From the NCBI RefSeq assembly GCF_045291395.1, contig NZ_CP152342.1, positions 186,001-250,000 of the forward strand: a stretch of DNA of 64,000 nt, read 5' to 3'. This document shows positions 52,196-60,152 of the stretch, piece by piece; position 1 is the stretch's first letter, and every line of letters starts with the position of its first letter. Position numbers and translations under genes: made by a program. The stretch comes from MR-S7 sp000400995 (lineage in GTDB: Bacteria; Pseudomonadota; Gammaproteobacteria; Burkholderiales; Burkholderiaceae_C). Under the pieces are notes generated by a model. It was not told where the DNA came from. It saw only the letters and a list, made by a program, of their open reading frames with translations, and searched no databases.

Positions 52196-53572
52196 ATGGA
52201 TAGCACGCAGCAGTGCCTCACGGTCGCGGGATTTGGCGTGGCATTCGGCGCCAGGATGGTGCTGGCGGACCTGGATTTCGCGCTGCCCCGCGGGGGCGTG
52301 ACGGCGCTGCTGGGGCCGTCAGGCTCGGGCAAATCGGCGCTGGTGCGCACGCTGGCCGGGCTGCACGAGGAGCATCCGCGCTTTCGCAGCTGGGGCAGCG
52401 TGACGTACGACGGCCGCCCGCTCGGCGAGGGGCCGCGCCCGGGGCTGGTGCAGCAGGCCGCGCGCGTCATGGGTGCTACCGTGCTCGATGCGCTGGCCGG
52501 GCCGGTACGCGAATCCCTGCGCCTGTCGCCCCTGGAACTGCGCGAGTGGTGCACGAGCCTCGTGCGCCGCATGGGCGTGCCCGAGCTGGCCCAGTCGCTG
52601 GACGCGATGGTGCTCGACCTGCCGCCGCTGCAGCAGCGGGCCGTGGCCATCCTGCGCGAGGCGGCATGCGAGCCGCCGCTGCTGATGGTGGACGAGCCCA
52701 CCTCCAACCTTTCGGACTACGACGCCTACGTGCTGCTCGAGCTGCTGCGCGAGGTGGCCCGCACCAGCACCCTGCTGGTGGTGCTGCACAACCAGCGCCA
52801 TGCCGCGCAGCTGGCGGACCACATGCTGCTGCTGGCCGGAGGGCGCGTCCAGGAGGCGCGGGCCATGGAGGACTTCCTGACCGCGCCGCAGTCGGAGGCG
52901 GGCATGCAGTTCGTGCGCACCGGCAGCTGCTCGGTGCCCTCGCTCGATGCCGATCCCGACACCCTGGCCGAAGATGTGGCCCCGCCGCCCGCCCTGCAGC
53001 ACGTGCCCGCCAGCGTGCTGCAGGCTGTGGCCGAGGCCAAGGCGGAGCCTGCGCCGACCCTGCTGGCCGGTGGCATCGTGCCGCCCGCCACGCAGCCCGT
53101 GAATGCGCCGCTGGGCTTCGCCTGGCTGGAGCCCGGCCGCATCGCCGGTGCGCCGCTGCCGGGCGCGGTGAACGACATCCACCACGACCTGGTGGCGCTC
53201 AAGCGCATGGGTATCACCATGCTCATCACCCTGACGGAGCGGGACCTGCCCGGCGACGTGCTGCGCCAGCACGGCCTGGCCAACCTGCACCTGCCCATCT
53301 ACGACCATGAAGTGCCCACCCTGGCGCAGATCCAGATGCTGCTCAAGCGCATGGAGGGGCTCATCCAACGCGGCGAAGTGCTGGCCGTGCATTGCCTCGC
53401 GGGCAGGGGGCGCACCGGCGTTGTCCTGGCCGCGTGGTGGGTGCGGGCGGGGCTGACCGCGCAAGAGGCACTGCGCCGGGTGCGCCTGATCGACCCGCGC
53501 TACGTGCAGAACGCCGAGCAGGAGACGTTCCTGCAGAGCTACGAAAACATGATCTTGCAGAAGATCGTTTAA
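52196..53572 (+). CDS. ABC ATPase domain fused to a protein tyrosine/dual-specificity phosphatase
   Basis: A 458-residue two-domain protein. Residues 10-240 are an ABC-type ATPase: Walker A GPSGSGKSAL (40-49), a degenerate signature (LDLPPLQQRAVAILREA instead of LSGGQ) and Walker B LLMVDEPTSNLSD. After an Ala-Pro-rich linker, residues 315-458 form a cysteine phosphatase with the P-loop HCLAGRGRTG (Cys400, Arg406) and an upstream Asp in PIYDHEVPT. No membrane partner is encoded next to it, so it may be a signalling ATPase rather than a transporter subunit. ATG 52196 is preceded by AAGGA at 52184-52188. Followed 32 bases later by a roadblock-like protein. Confidence 0.85.
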   Translation: MDSTQQCLTVAGFGVAFGARMVLADLDFALPRGGVTALLGPSGSGKSALVRTLAGLHEEHPRFRSWGSVTYDGRPLGEGPRPGLVQQAARVMGATVLDALAGPVRESLRLSPLELREWCTSLVRRMGVPELAQSLDAMVLDLPPLQQRAVAILREAACEPPLLMVDEPTSNLSDYDAYVLLELLREVARTSTLLVVLHNQRHAAQLADHMLLLAGGRVQEARAMEDFLTAPQSEAGMQFVRTGSCSVPSLDADPDTLAEDVAPPPALQHVPASVLQAVAEAKAEPAPTLLAGGIVPPATQPVNAPLGFAWLEPGRIAGAPLPGAVNDIHHDLVALKRMGITMLITLTERDLPGDVLRQHGLANLHLPIYDHEVPTLAQIQMLLKRMEGLIQRGEVLAVHCLAGRGRTGVVLAAWWVRAGLTAQEALRRVRLIDPRYVQNAEQETFLQSYENMILQKIV

Positions 53573-53604
53573 CTATCTACCCACGGTAATGGAGGGACAG
53601 CCCG

Positions 53605-54009
53605 ATGAGTTTCGAGAATGCATTGAACCATGCCGCCAGCACGGTGCCCGAGTGCGTGGCCGCCGGCTACGTGGACATCTCCTCCGGCATGCTGCTGGCG
53701 CTCAAGACGGTGGATTCGCACCCGCAGCAGGTCATCGACCTGCTCGCCGCCGCCACGGCCGACATGTTCGCCGGCCCCAACGTGAGCATGATCGAGCGCC
53801 TGTTCAAGAAGGCCCGCGGCCTGCAGGACGACGGCTTCCACTATTTCCAGGAAGTCATCGTCAACAGCGAGAACCTCATCCACGTGTTCCTGCGCGGCAA
53901 GATCAACCCCGACTACGTGGTCGTGTTCGTCTGCCGCAAGACCGCCAATCTGGGCATGGCGCTGACCAAGGCGCGCCTGGCGCTGCCTGCGCTCGAAGCT
54001 GCGTTCTGA
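53605..54009 (+). CDS. Roadblock/LC7-like protein
   Basis: A 134-residue soluble protein. The pattern of alternating strands and helices (GYVDISSGMLLALKTVDSHP, NLIHVFLRGKINPDYVVVFV) fits the roadblock/LC7 fold, which in bacteria often regulates small GTPases or binds kinases and phosphatases. It follows the ABC-phosphatase fusion in the same operon, preceded by GGAGGG, and ends before a hairpin with a T-run. The role is unknown; a regulatory partner of the fusion protein is a reasonable guess. Confidence 0.7.
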   Translation: MSFENALNHAASTVPECVAAGYVDISSGMLLALKTVDSHPQQVIDLLAAATADMFAGPNVSMIERLFKKARGLQDDGFHYFQEVIVNSENLIHVFLRGKINPDYVVVFVCRKTANLGMALTKARLALPALEAAF

Positions 54010-54025
54010 AGCGATAAGCATCGAA

Positions 54026-54070
54026 TTGGCTGCCAGCGCTTGTCCATCAAGCGCAGGCAGCTATTTTTTT
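54026..54070. repeat. Dispersed palindrome copy acting as terminator
   Basis: gctgccagcgcttg (54029-54042) pairs with caagcgcaggcagc (54048-54061) with one mismatch around a 5-base loop, then a run of seven T. It is the best-formed copy of the family here and should end transcription of the ABC-phosphatase operon. Confidence 0.8.
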
Positions 54071-54082
54071 GATAGTAATGGG

Positions 54083-54099
54083 TCTAAGTCTGCCTTAAG
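54083..54099 (+). promoter_or_regulatory. Candidate PmrA/QseB-type response-regulator box
   Basis: tctaag-tctgc-cttaag is a tandem half-site pair with five-base spacing, like the CTTAAG-N5-CTTAAG box bound by PmrA/QseB-type regulators. It lies 54 bases before the protease gene, whose operon encodes an OmpR-type regulator, so autoregulation is plausible. Confidence 0.4.
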
Positions 54100-54153
54100 C
54101 GTGGCCGCGCACACTGCCTGCCATCGCATCACTTGCACAAGGAAAGGCAGACC

Positions 54154-55614
54154 ATGGACACCCTTGCATCCACCCCCCGCAGACTCATCCTGGCGCTGGT
54201 GGCCGCCGGTGCGCTCGGCGCCACCGGCGCCGGCCTGGTGACAAGCCGCCAGGCGCAGGCCGTGGCGCAGCCCGCAGCCGTGCCGTTGGCGCAGCCCGGT
54301 GGCGAGGCACTGCCCGGCTTCGCGCAGATCACCGCGCAGAACGGCCCCGCCGTGGTCAACATCAGCGTGAGCGGCACGCAGCGCACGGCGCTGGCCGAGG
54401 GCGACGACGACGGGCCCGCCGACCCGTTCCAGGAATTCTTCCGCCGCTTCGGCATGCCGCAGGGCATGCAGGCACCGCGCGATGTTCCCGTGCGCGGCCA
54501 GGGCTCGGGCTTCATCGTCAGCCCCGACGGCGTGGTGCTCACCAACGCCCATGTGGTCAAGAACGCCGACGAAGTGACCGTCAAGCTCACCGACCGGCGC
54601 GAGTTCCGCGCCAAGGTGCTGGGCGCCGACCCGCAGACCGACGTGGCCGTGCTCAAGATCGACGCGAAGGATTTGCCCACGGTGCACCTCGGCAGCACGC
54701 GCGCATTGGGCGTGGGCGAATGGGTGCTGGCCATCGGCTCGCCCTTCGGCTTCGAGAACAGCGTCACGGCCGGCGTGGTCAGCGCCAAGGGCCGCGCGCT
54801 GCCCGACGACAGCGCCGTGCCCTTCATCCAGACCGACGTGGCCGTGAACCCCGGCAACTCGGGCGGGCCGCTGTTCAACGCGCGCGGCGAGGTCGTGGGC
54901 ATCAACTCGCAGATCTACAGCCGCTCGGGCGGCTACCAGGGCGTGTCGTTCGCCATCCCGATCGAGGTGGCCGCGCGCGTCAAGGACCAGATCCTGGCCA
55001 CCGGCCACGCCAGCCACGCGCGCCTGGGCGTCACCGTGCAGGAGGTCAATCAGACCCTGGCCGACTCCTTCGGCCTCGACAAGCCCCAGGGCGCGCTGGT
55101 GGCCGACGTGCAAAAGGGCGGCCCCGCCGACAAGGCCGGCCTGCGCTCGGGCGACGTGATCCGCAGCGTGGACGGGCAGCCCATCGTCTCCTCCAGCGAC
55201 CTGCCGGCCTTCGTGAGCCAGACGGCGCCCGGCACGCAGGTGCGCCTGCAGGTGTGGCGCCACGGCCGCAGCGAGGACGTCACCGCCACGCTGGGCAACG
55301 CCGCCGACAAGCCCCCGGCACAGGCCCGTGCGGACGCTGCGCCCGGCCAAGGCCGCCTGGGCCTGGCCCTGCGCCCCTTGCAGCCAGGTGAGCAACGCGA
55401 AGCCGGCGTGGAAGGCGGCCTGCTGATCGAACAGGCCAGCGGCCCCGCCGCCCGCGCCGGCGTGCAGGGCGGCGACGTGCTGCTGGCCGTCAACGGCACG
55501 CCCGCGCGCGACGTGGCGCAGGTGCGCGGCGTGGTGGCCAAGGCGGGCAAGTCGGTGGCGCTGCTGGTGATGCGCGACGGCGAGCGCATCTTCGTTCCCG
55601 TCCGACTTGGCTGA
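54154..55614 (+). CDS. Periplasmic Do-like serine protease (DegP/DegQ/MucD type)
   Basis: A 486-residue HtrA-family protease. A signal peptide (LILALVAAGALGATGAGL) precedes the trypsin-like domain with triad His133 (TNAHVV), Asp163 (TDVAVLKI) and Ser236 (NPGNSGGPLF), then two PDZ domains (about 285-375 and 400-485). It degrades or refolds damaged envelope proteins. ATG 54154 follows AAGGAAAGG; a TTG at 54133 is unlikely. First gene of an operon with a two-component system and a cardiolipin synthase, consistent with envelope stress. Confidence 0.95.
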   Translation: MDTLASTPRRLILALVAAGALGATGAGLVTSRQAQAVAQPAAVPLAQPGGEALPGFAQITAQNGPAVVNISVSGTQRTALAEGDDDGPADPFQEFFRRFGMPQGMQAPRDVPVRGQGSGFIVSPDGVVLTNAHVVKNADEVTVKLTDRREFRAKVLGADPQTDVAVLKIDAKDLPTVHLGSTRALGVGEWVLAIGSPFGFENSVTAGVVSAKGRALPDDSAVPFIQTDVAVNPGNSGGPLFNARGEVVGINSQIYSRSGGYQGVSFAIPIEVAARVKDQILATGHASHARLGVTVQEVNQTLADSFGLDKPQGALVADVQKGGPADKAGLRSGDVIRSVDGQPIVSSSDLPAFVSQTAPGTQVRLQVWRHGRSEDVTATLGNAADKPPAQARADAAPGQGRLGLALRPLQPGEQREAGVEGGLLIEQASGPAARAGVQGGDVLLAVNGTPARDVAQVRGVVAKAGKSVALLVMRDGERIFVPVRLG

Positions 55615-55664
55615 CCGGGGCGTGCCGCTATGCTTGGCGGCATGCCTTGTCCTGCCCCTGCGCC

Positions 55665-56324
55665 ATGCGCCTGCTGCTGGTTGAAGACGACGCCATGATC
55701 GGCGAGGCCGTGCAGGGCCTGCTGCGCGCCGAAGGCCACGCCGTGGACTGGGTGCGCGATGGCCTGCAGGCCGATGCCGCGCTGCGCGCGCAGCGGTACG
55801 ACCTGGCGCTGCTCGACCTGGGCCTGCCCGGGCGCGACGGGCTCGACGTGCTGCGCGCCCTGCGCGCGCGCGGCGACCGCACGCCCGTGCTCATCGCCAC
55901 CGCGCGCGATGCCGTGGCCCAGCGCGTGCAGGGACTGGACGCGGGCGCCGACGACTACCTGCTCAAGCCCTACGACCTGGACGAACTGCTCGCGCGCATC
56001 CGCGCCCTCACGCGCCGCGCGGCCGGGCGGGCCGAGCCGGCCTACGAGCTGCACGGCGTGACCGTGTGCCCAGCCACGCGCGAGGCCAGCGTGAACGGCC
56101 AGCCTGTGGTGCTCTCGGCGCGTGAATGGGCGGTGCTGGAGCCGCTGGTCGCGCGCCCCGGCGTGGTGCTCTCGCGCGCGCAACTCGAAGACAAGCTCTA
56201 CGGCTGGGGCGACGAGATCAACAGCAACGCCGTGGAGGTCTACATCCACGGCCTGCGCAAGAAGCTGGGCGCGGGCTTCATCCTCAACGTGCGCGGCGTG
56301 GGCTACATGGTGCCCAAGCCATGA
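55665..56324 (+). CDS. OmpR-family response regulator (QseB/PmrA/TctD-like)
   Basis: A 219-residue regulator: receiver domain with LLVEDDAMIGEAV, phosphoacceptor Asp in LALLDLGLPGRDG and YLLKPYDLDELLAR, then a winged helix (LSAREWAVLEPLVARPGVVL, NAVEVYIHGLRKKL). Start 55665 gives the family N-terminus MRLLLVEDD. It is 50 bases after the protease and overlaps the kinase start by four bases. Confidence 0.93.
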   Translation: MRLLLVEDDAMIGEAVQGLLRAEGHAVDWVRDGLQADAALRAQRYDLALLDLGLPGRDGLDVLRALRARGDRTPVLIATARDAVAQRVQGLDAGADDYLLKPYDLDELLARIRALTRRAAGRAEPAYELHGVTVCPATREASVNGQPVVLSAREWAVLEPLVARPGVVLSRAQLEDKLYGWGDEINSNAVEVYIHGLRKKLGAGFILNVRGVGYMVPKP

Positions 56325-57673
56325 AGTCGCTGCGCGCCCGGTTGCTGCTGTCCCTGCTGGCCGCCATCGCCCTCGGCGTGCTGGTGCAGGCGGGCCTGTC
56401 GTACCGCGCGGCGCTGGCCGAGGCGGACGCCATCTTCGACTACCACATGCAGCAGATGGCCCAGGCCCTGCGCCCCGGCCTGCCGGCGCTGCCGCCGGGC
56501 GACTACGGCCCGCTGGTGCAGGGGCAGGAAAGCCCCGAATTCGTGGTGCAGGTCTGGTCTGCCGATGGCGTGCGCATCTACGAATCCAACGGCGGGCTGG
56601 CGCTGCCGCAGCGCGCCGTGCTGGGCTTCGCCAACGTGCGCGCGGGCGGCAGCACCTACCGCGTGCTGTCGGTGCAGACGCCGCTGCAGGTGATCCAGGT
56701 AGCGCAGGACATGGCCGTGCGCCGCGCCATGGCGCGCACGCTGGCACTGCGCACGGCCGTGCCCATCGCGCTCATGGCACCGCTGCTGGCGCTGGCCGCG
56801 TGGTGGGCCGTGGGCCGCTCGCTCGCGCCAGTGGAGCGCGTGCGCCGCCAGGTCGCGCAGCGGCGCGCCGATGATTTGGCGCCCGTCGATGGCGCCGGCC
56901 TGCCCGCCGAGGTGCGCCCGCTGGTGGACGAACTCAACCTGCTGCTGGCGCGCGTGGAGCAGGCCTTCCAGGCGCAGCAGCACTTCGTGGCCGATGCGGC
57001 GCATGAGTTGCGCTCACCCCTGGCCGCGCTCAAGCTGCAGGCCCAGGCCCTGCAGCGCGCGCCCGACGCCGCCGCGCGCGAGTACGCCACCGAGCGCCTG
57101 TCCGCCGGCATCGACCGCGCCACGCGCCTGGTGGAGCAGCTCCTGGCCCTGGCGCGGCACGAGGCGCAGGCCGCCGCGGGCGCCCCCGTGCAGTCCGTGG
57201 CGCTGGCCGAACTGGCGCGCCAGGCCGTGGCGGATGCCGCCCCCGCAGCGCAGGCGCGCGCCATCGACCTGGGCCTGGCACCGCTCGACGCGCAGGCCGA
57301 GCACGCCACCGTGCCCGGCCACGCGCAGGCCCTGGCCATCCTGCTGCGCAACCTCATCGACAACGCCATCAAGTACACGTCCGAGGGCGGCACGGTGGAC
57401 GTGCAGGTGCTGCGCGCGCCCGGCCACCTCGTCCTGGCGGTGGACGACAGCGGCCCCGGCATCCCGCCCGCCGAGCGCGAGCGCGTGCTGCAGCGCTTCC
57501 ACCGCGCGCCCGCGGAAGGTGCGCCGCAGGCGGAAGGCAGCGGCCTCGGCCTGGCCATCGCCGAGGCCATCGCGCGCCTGCATGGCGCACGGCTGGCGCT
57601 GGGCACCGCGCCGCGCTTGGGCGGCCTGCGCGCCGAAGTGCATCTGCCGCTGGGAGGCGAGGGCGCCGCATGA
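56321..57673 (+). CDS. Two-component sensor histidine kinase
   Basis: A 450-residue membrane kinase with segments LLLSLLAAIALGVLVQAGLS and TAVPIALMAPLLALAAWWAV flanking a periplasmic domain of about 120 residues. The phosphorylated histidine lies in ADAAHELRSPLAALK; the ATP-binding domain has LLRNLIDNAIKYT, DDSGPGIP and GSGLGLAIAEAIA. It resembles QseC/PmrB-type kinases and pairs with the preceding regulator. The stop overlaps the cardiolipin synthase start. Confidence 0.93.
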   Translation: MKSLRARLLLSLLAAIALGVLVQAGLSYRAALAEADAIFDYHMQQMAQALRPGLPALPPGDYGPLVQGQESPEFVVQVWSADGVRIYESNGGLALPQRAVLGFANVRAGGSTYRVLSVQTPLQVIQVAQDMAVRRAMARTLALRTAVPIALMAPLLALAAWWAVGRSLAPVERVRRQVAQRRADDLAPVDGAGLPAEVRPLVDELNLLLARVEQAFQAQQHFVADAAHELRSPLAALKLQAQALQRAPDAAAREYATERLSAGIDRATRLVEQLLALARHEAQAAAGAPVQSVALAELARQAVADAAPAAQARAIDLGLAPLDAQAEHATVPGHAQALAILLRNLIDNAIKYTSEGGTVDVQVLRAPGHLVLAVDDSGPGIPPAERERVLQRFHRAPAEGAPQAEGSGLGLAIAEAIARLHGARLALGTAPRLGGLRAEVHLPLGGEGAA

Positions 57674-59055
57674 TCCGCGTGGCCGTGCTCTCCGGCCTGG
57701 GCCATGCCGTGTTCGTGGCCGTGGGGCTGCTGGTCTACGTCATGGGCACGCGCATCGGGCACCAGCGCCGCCACCCTTCGGCCGCCGTGGGTTGGGTGCT
57801 GGGCATCGTGGCGTTCCCCTACCTCGTCGTGCCGTTGTTCCTGCTGTTCGGCACACGCAAGTTCGCACGGCCCGCGCGGCGCCAGCCGGGGCGGCCGGCC
57901 AGCGAGGGCGGCCCGCCCTGGGCCGCGCAGCTGCTGGCCTGCATGGAGGTGGCACCGGCCGCGCGCAGCCAGCGCATCGTGATGCACGCCGACGGCAGCG
58001 AGGCCTTGCAGGGGCTGCTGGGCACCATCGCATCGGCCCGGCGCCAGCTGGATGTCTGCACCTACGTCTTCGCCCACGACGCGGTGGGCGCCCAGGTGGC
58101 GCGTGCGCTGCTGGAGTGCGTGCGGCGCGGCGTCGCCGTGCGCCTGCTGGTGGACGCGGTGGGCAGCATGCGCACGCCGCCGGGCATGCTGCGCGCGCTG
58201 CGCCGCCAGGGCGTGCAGGTGCGCCGCTTCATGCCCCTGCTGCACAACCCCCTGCGCGGGCGCACCAATCTGCGCAACCACCGCAAGCTCGTTGTGGCCG
58301 ACGGGCAGCGCCTGTGGAGCGGCGGGCGCAACCTGGCCTGCGAATACTTCATGGACCGGCCAGGCCACCCTGCCTGGGTGGACCTGAGCTACGAGGTCGA
58401 AGGCCCCGTGGCTGCCCAGGCCCACCTGCAGTTCGGCACCGACTGGCGCACCGCCAGCGGCCGCCTGCTGCGCCGCATGCGCAAGACGGTCGCGCCGCCG
58501 GTGCAGGAGGCTGACAGCGGGCCGCTGGCCCAGTGGCTGCCCAGCGGCCCGGACCATGCCGACGACACCGTGCATGCGCTGCTGCTGGCCGGTGCCTACC
58601 ATGCGCAGCGGCGCATCGTGGCCGTCACGCCGTATTTCGTGCCCGACGACGCGCTGCTCGACGCCTGGTGCCTGGCCTGCCGCCGCGGCGTGCAGGTCAG
58701 CCTGCTGGTGCCCGAGCGCTCCAACCACCGTCTGGCCGACATCGCCCGCGAGCGCGCCCTGCGTGCGCTGGCCGCTGCCGGCGCGCACATCTGGCTGGCC
58801 CCGGCCATGGTGCATGCCAAGGCTGTGCTGGTCGACGACGGCCTGGCCCTGGCCGGCTCGCTCAACCTCGATGCGCGCAGCCTTTTCCTCAACTACGAGG
58901 CCATGACGGCGTTCTATGGCGAGGAGCAGGTCGGCTGGCTGTCCGCATGGTGCGAGGAGCAGATCGCCGCCGCGCAGCCCTACCATGCGCGCCGCCCCTC
59001 CTGGATGCGCGACATCGCCGAGGGCGTGGTGCGGGCCGTGGGCTTTCAGCTCTAG
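57670..59055 (+). CDS. Cardiolipin synthase (phospholipase D family)
   Basis: A 461-residue enzyme joining two phosphatidylglycerols. Two N-terminal membrane segments (VFVAVGLLVYVMG, VGWVLGIVAFPYLVVPLFLL) are followed by two PLD motifs, NHRKLVVADGQRLWSGGRNL (His204) and VHAKAVLVDDGLALAGSLNL (His382). It is the last gene of the protease/two-component operon, linking membrane lipid remodelling to envelope signalling. Confidence 0.92.
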   Translation: MIRVAVLSGLGHAVFVAVGLLVYVMGTRIGHQRRHPSAAVGWVLGIVAFPYLVVPLFLLFGTRKFARPARRQPGRPASEGGPPWAAQLLACMEVAPAARSQRIVMHADGSEALQGLLGTIASARRQLDVCTYVFAHDAVGAQVARALLECVRRGVAVRLLVDAVGSMRTPPGMLRALRRQGVQVRRFMPLLHNPLRGRTNLRNHRKLVVADGQRLWSGGRNLACEYFMDRPGHPAWVDLSYEVEGPVAAQAHLQFGTDWRTASGRLLRRMRKTVAPPVQEADSGPLAQWLPSGPDHADDTVHALLLAGAYHAQRRIVAVTPYFVPDDALLDAWCLACRRGVQVSLLVPERSNHRLADIARERALRALAAAGAHIWLAPAMVHAKAVLVDDGLALAGSLNLDARSLFLNYEAMTAFYGEEQVGWLSAWCEEQIAAAQPYHARRPSWMRDIAEGVVRAVGFQL

Positions 59056-59147
59056 GCTTTGTCCGACACCCGGACGGCCCTCTGGAGGGCGCAGCGCCTT
59101 GCCCCGTGGGCGGTAGAAAAGGTTCGTCCATTCACAAGGAGCGCGCC

Positions 59148-59506
59148 ATGAACACCATGCCATCCCCCACGAACAGCCGATCGACCCGGATCTGGCCGAG
59201 CAGGCCCGTCCTGGCCACGGCGTACCGTCGCAGGACCCGGAGCCGGCGGCGCAATTGCCCCTGTCGGCCGAGGAGCAGGAGCGGGAATCCCATTCGACCC
59301 TGATGGGCGGCGGCATGGTGGCCGGGGCTGCCACCGGAGCTGCCGTTGGCGTCGCTGTCGGGGGGCCGCTGGGCGTGCTGGTCGGCGGCACACTGGGCGG
59401 CGTCGCCGGTGCCCTGGGCGGCGCGGCTGCGGGCAAGCTGACGGGCGACGAAGGCCAGGCTGCCGGGAAAGAGCCCCTTCGCGGCGATACCGGTAAAAAG
59501 AACTGA
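59148..59506 (+). CDS. Glycine-zipper-like small protein (frame interrupted at 59164-59168)
   Basis: A protein of about 119 residues after repair. The start ATG 59148 has AAGGA eight bases upstream and reads MNTMPSP. One missing C in the C5 run at 59164-59168 shifts the frame, and adding it gives HEQPIDPDLAEQARPGHG running into LSAEEQERESHSTLMGGG. The middle is a glycine-zipper-like hydrophobic stretch (GAATGAAVGVAVGGPLGVLV) that may span or line a membrane. No function is known. As given, only an ATG at 59255 would yield the C-terminal 83 residues. Confidence 0.65.
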
Positions 59507-59572
59507 GCCCGGCAGAAAGCCTGCCCTGGCGGCTATCGCAAGGGGCAGTTGCCTGCTATTCGCCCAGTTTTC

Positions 59573-59586
59573 TTGATGTGAATCAA
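59573..59586 (+). promoter_or_regulatory. FNR box of the nap operon
   Basis: TTGAT-gtga-ATCAA, a perfect match to the FNR/ANR consensus TTGAT-N4-ATCAA, 67 bases before napE. At the usual -41.5 position the transcript would begin near 59621. This implies induction under oxygen limitation. Confidence 0.88.
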
Positions 59587-59631
59587 GTGTTCTGATGCGG
59601 GATTTAACACGCGTCAATTAGGGACTTAGAA

Positions 59632-59645
59632 TTGATTTTCATCAG
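59632..59645 (+). promoter_or_regulatory. Second FNR-like site next to the napE ribosome site
   Basis: TTGAT-tttc-ATCAG, one mismatch from consensus, ends only eight bases before the napE ATG. If occupied it would repress rather than activate, or it may serve another Crp-family regulator. Confidence 0.4.
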
Positions 59646-59653
59646 GGGGAAAG

Positions 59654-59830
59654 ATGCCGAGAAACTCTGCCGATTCCATCGATACGGGCCCATCGACACG
59701 TCAGGAGGAGGCGCGGAGTTTCCTGTTCCTCGCTGGAGTGATGGTCCCCATTCTGGCCGTGCTGGTGGTTGCCGGCTACGGGTTCGCTGTCTGGATCTAC
59801 CAGATGTTCGCCGGCCCGCCCGGTAGCTGA
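59654..59830 (+). CDS. napE: Periplasmic nitrate reductase small membrane protein NapE
   Basis: A 58-residue single-span membrane protein: a polar N-terminus with RQEEARSFLFLAGVMVPILA, the NapE pattern, then VLVVAGYGFAVWIYQMFAGP. AGGGGGAAAG just upstream is a good ribosome site. It is the first gene of napEDABC; its precise role in the Nap system is not settled. Confidence 0.9.
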   Translation: MPRNSADSIDTGPSTRQEEARSFLFLAGVMVPILAVLVVAGYGFAVWIYQMFAGPPGS

Positions 59831-59852
59831 ACCGGCCTCGTCGAAGCCAGCC

Positions 59853-60152
59853 ATGCGCCAGCCAATGACCGAAGAACTTCACATCACCAGCCTGGTTGTC
59901 CATGTGCAGCCACGCCGGGCCGAAGGTGCCGATGCGGCCATCGCCGCGCTGCCTGGCGCCCACATCCACGGATCCGACCCGAATGGCAAGCGCGTCGTCA
60001 CGCTCGAGGCGCCTTCCGCGTCCGCGATCCTGGACCACGTTGAGGCGATCCAACGCATTGACGGTGTGATCAATGTGGCGATGGTGTACCAGCACGTCGA
60101 GCCGCTCGACGCCATGAACAAGGAGATAACGAATGTCGAGTACCCGACGTGA
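59853..60152 (+). CDS. napD: Nap Tat-chaperone NapD
   Basis: A 99-residue cytoplasmic chaperone that binds the twin-arginine signal of NapA until it is loaded with cofactor. It shows the NapD features ITSLVVHVQPRRAEG, LPGAHIHGSDPNGKRVVTLE and VINVAMVYQHVE. ATG 59853 is used; ATG 59865 is an alternative. It overlaps napA by 20 bases, coupling chaperone and client. Confidence 0.92.
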   Translation: MRQPMTEELHITSLVVHVQPRRAEGADAAIAALPGAHIHGSDPNGKRVVTLEAPSASAILDHVEAIQRIDGVINVAMVYQHVEPLDAMNKEITNVEYPT

